Made by a program: the position numbers and the translations under genes
Notes under the pieces: generated by a model
The model's database searches: none
The model's input: only the letters and a program-made list of their open reading frames with translations
Told to the model about the DNA's origin: nothing
In this document: piece after piece, positions 59,655 through 64,000 of the stretch
Layout of the letters: each line of letters begins with the position of its first letter
Numbering within the stretch: position 1 is the first letter of the stretch
NCBI GenBank assembly: GCA_030015575.1
Contig: JASDDO010000019.1
Coordinates: 517,920,986-517,984,985, forward strand
Direction: 5' to 3'
DNA: 64,000 nucleotides
Source: Agapanthus africanus
Taxonomy: Eukaryota; Streptophyta; Magnoliopsida; Asparagales; Amaryllidaceae

Positions 59655-59793
59655 AACTAGGAAAGCCTAAAAAACACTCCAATTTTAAAATCATTTGATT
59701 CTACAACGATATCAAGTTCATTACGCAATAGGTTTTCAGAAAAACCTGTCGTAGCCCTCCGTCATTTCAGATAAGTAGTAGTTAGTATTCGTG

Positions 59794-60003
59794 CTGCGTT
59801 TGTTGGCCTTTGTCAAGGCGCAGTGTGCGGTAGCTAACTGGTGCTTATCTGCTTATGCATATGATGCAGATTGGATTAGGGTAGTCGTGCGACCTTGTTG
59901 GCCTTTGTCAAGGGCCGTGCGGGTGGGTTTAATTCAATCAGGAAATGACGGGTTGAACTTGACTAGCATCCTATGGTTTGTTGGCCTTTGTCAAGGTCAT
60001 AGG
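59794..60003 (+). repeat. Three stem-loops with TTGTTGGCCTTTGTCAA core (B leader)
   Basis: Cores near 59800, 59895 and 59977. Flanking arms: CTGCG/CGCAG; CCTTG/CAAGG; CCTATG/CATAGG. Counterparts in D (44980-45189) and A (2512-2716). See findings for paired substitutions. Confidence 0.8.
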
Positions 60004-60468
60004 AGGTTAGGGGCAAAATATTATCGGGAATTTCAAGTGTTGAAATTTGCAATGAGATTGCATACCTTCTATGAGATAGTTGGATCCCGATACCCGCTGC
60101 GAGTAAGAGTTACTCCTGGGAGAGTTTTACACATTACAATTAGCCGATCAAGTAGGTGTCTAGAAAGGTGTTAACGAGGTTACGCCTCTGGGAAAACGAG
60201 GTTTACATTAATTAGGTTCGTGCGAAAGCACGGGGGACCTCCCTCAAAGTACCGACACTGGCCTGGCTGAAAGATTGGCGAACTTGTAGTGTGTAATTAA
60301 TCCCGGCTAGTCTTTCCTTTTAGGGTTTGAAGGAAGATTTGATAAAAAGCAGTGGGAGCCATCCAGATTAGATAAGATAATAACCAATCTGATCTTGCAC
60401 GAGCATACGCTAAAGTGTTTTCTTCTCTCTCTCTCCAGGTAGCAACCATTTCATGCCCTAATAAAGAT

Positions 60469-60700
60469 AATAATATGGAACATCTGTTTTGATGAAGTAG
60501 TCAAACAGTTTGACATCATCAAAATGGTAGATGAACCTTGTATGTACAAAAAGGTAGTAGGGAGTATGTTGATGATCCTCGTAGAGTATGTGGATGACAT
60601 ACTCTTGATAGGGAAGAAGTTTCCTATGCTACGCTCGGTCAATCTCCGCTTATCACAATGATTCTCCATAAAGGATCAAAGTGATACCTCCTAAATCCTG
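60469..60700 (+). pseudogene. Copia reverse transcriptase fragment (element B)
   Basis: Reads WNICFDEVVKQFDIIKMVDEPCMYKK, then VEYVDDILLIGKKFPMLRSVN: the palm subdomain with an intact YVDD catalytic box. Everything upstream of WNICFD is deleted; the leader joins at about 60468. Frame breaks follow shortly after 60660. Confidence 0.92.
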
Positions 60701-60779
60701 GGTTTTGGATTTATGAGATAGATCTAATTGGATGTTAGGATTCTCACTAGTTGTAGTGAGATGGTATCAATCGATCCTG

Positions 60780-61195
60780 GGAAGAATCACTGGAAGGGTT
60801 CCAGGGTGATAAAGACGACTGAATGTCAGTCACAGGCATTGTCTTTACCCTCAGTAAAGGGACGGTATGTTGGAAGAGTTCCAAGCTAGATACCGTGACA
60901 TTCTAGACGATAAAGGCAGGATACATCGCTACTAAAGATGCTACCAAAGAGGCTGTTTGGGTGTATATTGGTTCATGAGATGAACTAGGTTCCTACCATT
61001 GTGTGACAATGGAGTTATGGCTTGTGCCAAGGAACGAAGGTCCCATCAGTGATCCAGACATATTCTAAGGCAGTATCACCTGATCATGGAGATGGTTGAT
61101 CTCCAAGGAGATCGAGGTTTGGAGAGTAGACTCAGAGGACAACACGGCGGATCCACTCGCGAAGGCCTATTCCCAGTGAGAGACTTTTCAGGGAT
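60780..61195 (+). pseudogene. Copia RNase H fragment (element B)
   Basis: IKTTECQSQALSLPS, then YIATKDATKEAVWVY, then VTMELWL and a degraded HILRQYHLI (position of IxRRYHxIR), and finally the equivalent of NTADPLAKAYSQ near 61140-61175. Interrupted by stops and frameshifts; it ends 47 bp before the PPT. Confidence 0.88.
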
Positions 61196-61243
61196 GGTTG
61201 AGTATGAGATACTGCAACCACTGCTATCAGATGGCCCTAGTGC

Positions 61244-61254
61244 AAGTGGGAGAT
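61244..61254 (+). other. Polypurine tract of Copia B
   Basis: AAGTGGGAGAT abutting 3' LTR start TGTTAG. Confidence 0.95.
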
Positions 61255-63467
61255 TGTTAGTTATATGTATGCCCTAGAGGCCATTACTGTGCATATGATG
61301 TATATTGTAGTGGATGCTAGGACGTATATAGGGAGGACTTTCTTGCTCGACATGATAGTATGCTATCTGGTTGCTCTTTACATTAACGTGTACACTGATT
61401 GTCTCTCTGTTACATGTTGGTAAAGCCCTTAGGATGTGTACTTGACTACCTGGACTATGATGCAGATCATACTAGTGGGGACAGATAGTCCATAAGTACA
61501 TCCTTCAAAGTCCCTAGTCATGGGTGTATCGAGACGGGGCATCGATATACCAGAGTAGACTAGCGTATACCTTCTCGACCCATACAGATGGGCGATGGAT
61601 GATCCCATATCCATTGGTGTTTGACATCAGGGATGATATACGGGTGCTCAGTGTAGACTGGGTACACTGGACGGACTCGCCGAGAACTCCCAGATGGTAT
61701 TATACCTTACGTCAGATGGCAGTTCTCTGGTGACACTGGTACAGAGTAGTCTGTTGACCCGAGATCGTCATAGAGTCTTGTGTGGTTCCCACTGTGCTTT
61801 GATTTCCATCTTACCACGTCCAAGAGGGCGTGCAAAATGGTGGTTTTTGGGTACAGTCCCGAATCACATGGAGGCAATGAGCGATAGGAGGGGATTCGTC
61901 TCTCCCGGTATAGGGAGTTGATGTTGCGCTGTGTTCGATTGGCTATAACCGGAAATCCCTGGCCAGGGTTGCTGAGATTTACTGGTAAGTGTTACCTGTA
62001 GTTTCTCGAACTGTTATAGACCTCATATCGACACGACTTATCGAGGTATTGGGGTCTGACGTTTACCACCCCTAGGCGAGATATGCGACATATCAGACGA
62101 TCAGACCGGACTGTACGGTAGTGTTACTGGTTGGATTCACTGGAGTGTGAGCGGGCTTGCTCGTCGATCTTCTGATCGCTCAATACCCGGGTGGCCGTTA
62201 CGTTTAGCAGACCGCTTGCGGCTTGCGGGTGTTTGATATGATCATCACCTGCTGCCGGCGTATTGACGAGTCTTTAGAGTCCTACACAGAGGTTTCCTGG
62301 CTCAAGCGAAACGAAATAGGAGCGCATATGAGATATGTGCAGGACCGAGAATAATGCGTGTATGTGATACCGTATTTCATTCTCGCGATGAATGTATCGA
62401 TTGGTTGTATGCGATATAACCTAGTTATCGAATCAAGGGTTGATTCGATAAGCCGATACATTGGATATTAGTCGGTTGTATGCGATATGACCGGATTGTT
62501 GAATCAAGTGTTGATTTAATGATTTAATGTATAATTATATATATGATATATTACTTTGCATTAACTAGTATCGGTTCACTTTACAAAGGATTTTCTCACT
62601 TGGTTGTACAAGTTGTATATGTGATATACTTTTTGTGCAAATGATTGTATCATGTTTGATGATACATGTTAACTTGGTTAAGTGTAAAGATTAAACCATG
62701 GTTAAGTTAATGATTAGGGTTTTGATTATCTTATTTATTTATTTATTTATTTGTTTTGGAAAAGATAAAGAAAGAATGGTGGCTTTGTTTGTTTGTTTGT
62801 TGAAGATTCATGAACCTTTGACTTAGTCACCATTCTTGTCTTCATTCTTAACCCTAACCATTTAAGCAAACCATGGTCTATTCTCTACACTTAACTAGGG
62901 TTAAGTTATGATAAGTATTGATATCATTTATCCTTTTTTAACATGAAACTTATCATATCATTATCTTCTTGTTCTTCATCTTCAACATTGAAGAAAGCTT
63001 TCTACCAACAATGGTGGAATGTGAAAATGAGTGAGAAATCCAATTCTAAAGTGAACCCACTTCCTATTTCTTCATCCTCTACCTCTTGCCAAGTAGTACA
63101 GTGTGTTTCCTTCACAAGTTTTCTTGACTTGGTGAAGTTGGAGCTTGATCTAGCGATGCCTCGACGTAGATCATCTTCGGCATCGTCGTCGATGACCTAG
63201 CCCGCTTCTTCTCCAATGAAGCCGACGCTAGAGCCCGGGATTGCATTTGGACAGCGGAGAGGACTTCATCACGGAGCCGTGGAGGTGGAGGACCGGATCT
63301 ACAAAGGTTGTATTTCCGTATTCTAGTAGTTAAGTGTTAACTAGTTTGCTTTGTCGCCTAAAAATCTAGCCAACGATCTCGTCTAGGGTTTCTCGGCACC
63401 GTTAAATTTTGAAATTGGCATGGTTGATGCCGTGTGAGACCTCACTAGTGTGCCTAGGAACCCTACA
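61255..63467 (+). repeat. 3' LTR of Copia B
   Basis: 2213 bp, same length as the 5' LTR, without indels that I could see; differences are scattered substitutions. Ends CCTACA, then ttcga. Confidence 0.97.
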
Positions 63468-63472
63468 TTCGA

Positions 63473-64000
63473 TTGGACACGACGGATATCCAGGGGATAC
63501 TGATCGTAGCCAGGATGTCGGTTGGTGATCATCTATTGAGGTGCTGTCCACGATATCTGTATTTATGTGTTGATTATAGACACGATAGATTTCGGATTTC
63601 GATGTCGATGCTGGACATCTATGTATATATTGATATGATCATTATCATGGGGTACACAGTTAGATATTATTAGTGGATTCAACCAGGACTGATCCGAAGG
63701 ACAGTACCTGCATATATTTGTACAGACATTCATATACAAAAAGGAATTCCAACACGAAATATAGATTCATGATTTTTACTTATATGACATGGAGATATTA
63801 TACTTGGGATTGCATGAGAGATAGTATTGCACATATGCATATCATATAGTGTATTGGTACAGATTATGATAGGACTATACTTATGACCAAGGTATCGTCA
63901 TGCATTTCGATTTTTACCTTTAGATGTACTTTTATTCACTGAGTTGGCAACTTATCCCCGTTGTGCCACAGTTTCTTGTAGGTTTCACCTCTTGGATTAT
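63473..64000 (+). repeat. 3' LTR of G2, right part (truncated by window)
   Basis: Continues 55352 across the B insertion: TTGGACACGACGGATATCC matches 48571 onward. Runs to the window edge at the equivalent of about 49098, including the acceptor-like region TTCTTGTAG, where the CAG has become TAG. Confidence 0.93.

Larger units (their letters stand above)
57579..60468 (+). other. Gag-less structured leader of Copia B
   Basis: Nearly 2.9 kb. Order of elements: GC palindrome region (57797-57812), a segment with CCCTTCTACGG resembling G1 (about 58100-58310), large hairpin (58881-58981), CCGTGTTTT/AAAACACGG stem (59031-59064), CCGTTAG/CTAACGG stem (59222-59244), GAATGCGGATG word, two ~95 bp units (59414-59507, 59560-59654), three TTTGTTGGCC stem-loops (59794-60003), a CT repeat (60420-60435). 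The 92-codon frame at 58586-58864 is also in A with changes near its end and is not convincingly coding. Confidence 0.8.
55353..63467 (+). mobile_element. Copia LTR retrotransposon B (complete ends, internally deleted)
   Basis: 8115 bp: LTRs of 2213 bp each, PBS, leader, RT and RNase H relics, PPT. Exact target duplication ttcga (55348-55352, 63468-63472) within the G2 3' LTR; the homologous 5' LTR has a single ttcga (48566-48570). Compared with A it lacks about 2 kb from the end of the leader into RT, and so has no protease or integrase. By eye the LTRs differ at about 25 sites (roughly 1%), the lowest divergence among LTR pairs here. Probably moved with proteins supplied by related elements. 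Confidence 0.97.
45413..64000 (+). mobile_element. LARD-like LTR retrotransposon G2 (right end outside window)
   Basis: 5' LTR 45413-49617 (4205 bp), degenerate tRNA-Met PBS, 2.57 kb internal region, PPT, 3' LTR 52190-55352 interrupted by Copia B and resuming at 63473. From the 5' LTR, about 519 bp of the 3' LTR should lie beyond the window. Relative of G1 with the same end sequences, PPT and conserved LTR block, but a different subfamily. No pol domain. The flanking atttc (45408-45412) is the candidate target copy. Confidence 0.92.

Noticed and set aside
1..64000. Host genes, tRNA genes, telomeric or centromeric satellite, endogenous pararetrovirus, CRISPR-like arrays
   Set aside because: Looked for characteristic motifs and repeats on both strands and saw none; all coding signals trace to LTR-retrotransposon pol or T element frames.

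Overview
The window is a block of nested LTR retrotransposons from a plant nuclear genome, most likely a large-genome angiosperm. Evidence for a plant: initiator-tRNA-Met primer sites (TGGTATCAGAGC), a tRNA-Asp primer site of the Athila/Tat kind, a Cassandra TRIM carrying 5S rRNA-derived sequence, and very long LTRs. I found no host gene, tRNA gene, true rRNA gene or CRISPR. Nearly all open frames longer than 60 codons are chance frames in LTRs or relics of pol. The species cannot be named from this sequence.

Layout. (1) 1-7433, minus strand: Copia element A, with protease, integrase and RT relics, a 3.1 kb leader, PBS and 5' LTR; its other end is left of the window. A sits in (2) 7434-11289, minus strand: most of a long LTR of a Gypsy/LARD-type element (G3). 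G3 in turn sits in the 5' LTR of (3) 11290-19526, plus strand: Copia element C. The same LTR also holds a tandem Cassandra (12411-13589). C is followed by (4) an LTR fragment F (19527-19923 and 39508-40255), split by (5) G1 (19924-39502), a giant element with 4.4 kb LTRs. G1 contains (6) T (25055-32972, minus strand), a non-autonomous element with a tRNA-Asp PBS. Right of F come (7) E (40256-41158), the head of a Copia LTR; (8) D (41159 to about 45412), a Copia-type LTR plus leader with no pol; (9) G2 (45413 to beyond the window), with 4.2 kb LTRs; and, inside the G2 3' LTR, (10) Copia element B (55353-63467), the youngest and most complete insertion.

Nesting is supported by target-site duplications: B ttcga exact, G1 acagg exact, Cassandra ggttc exact, T gtcat/gtcac with one mismatch. 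Unoccupied homologous sites are visible in sister LTRs for B and G1. By eye the two 2213 bp LTRs of B differ at about 25 positions (roughly 1%), and the LTRs of G1, T and G2 differ more, which fits the nesting order.

The most unusual content is structural. Copia relatives A, B and D share a leader of about 2-3 kb, where gag should be. In it, large hairpins are preserved by paired substitutions while the sequence diverges. The Copia LTRs carry a series of perfect palindromes with a trinucleotide, mostly GTG, loop. The G1/G2/G3 LTRs share a conserved block beginning with a consensus 5' splice donor, and G1 and G2 share an acceptor-like site about 2 kb downstream, suggesting an intron inside the LTR. 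G1 and G2 also share a GTGCAC-based minisatellite before the PPT. All of this was read by eye without alignment software.
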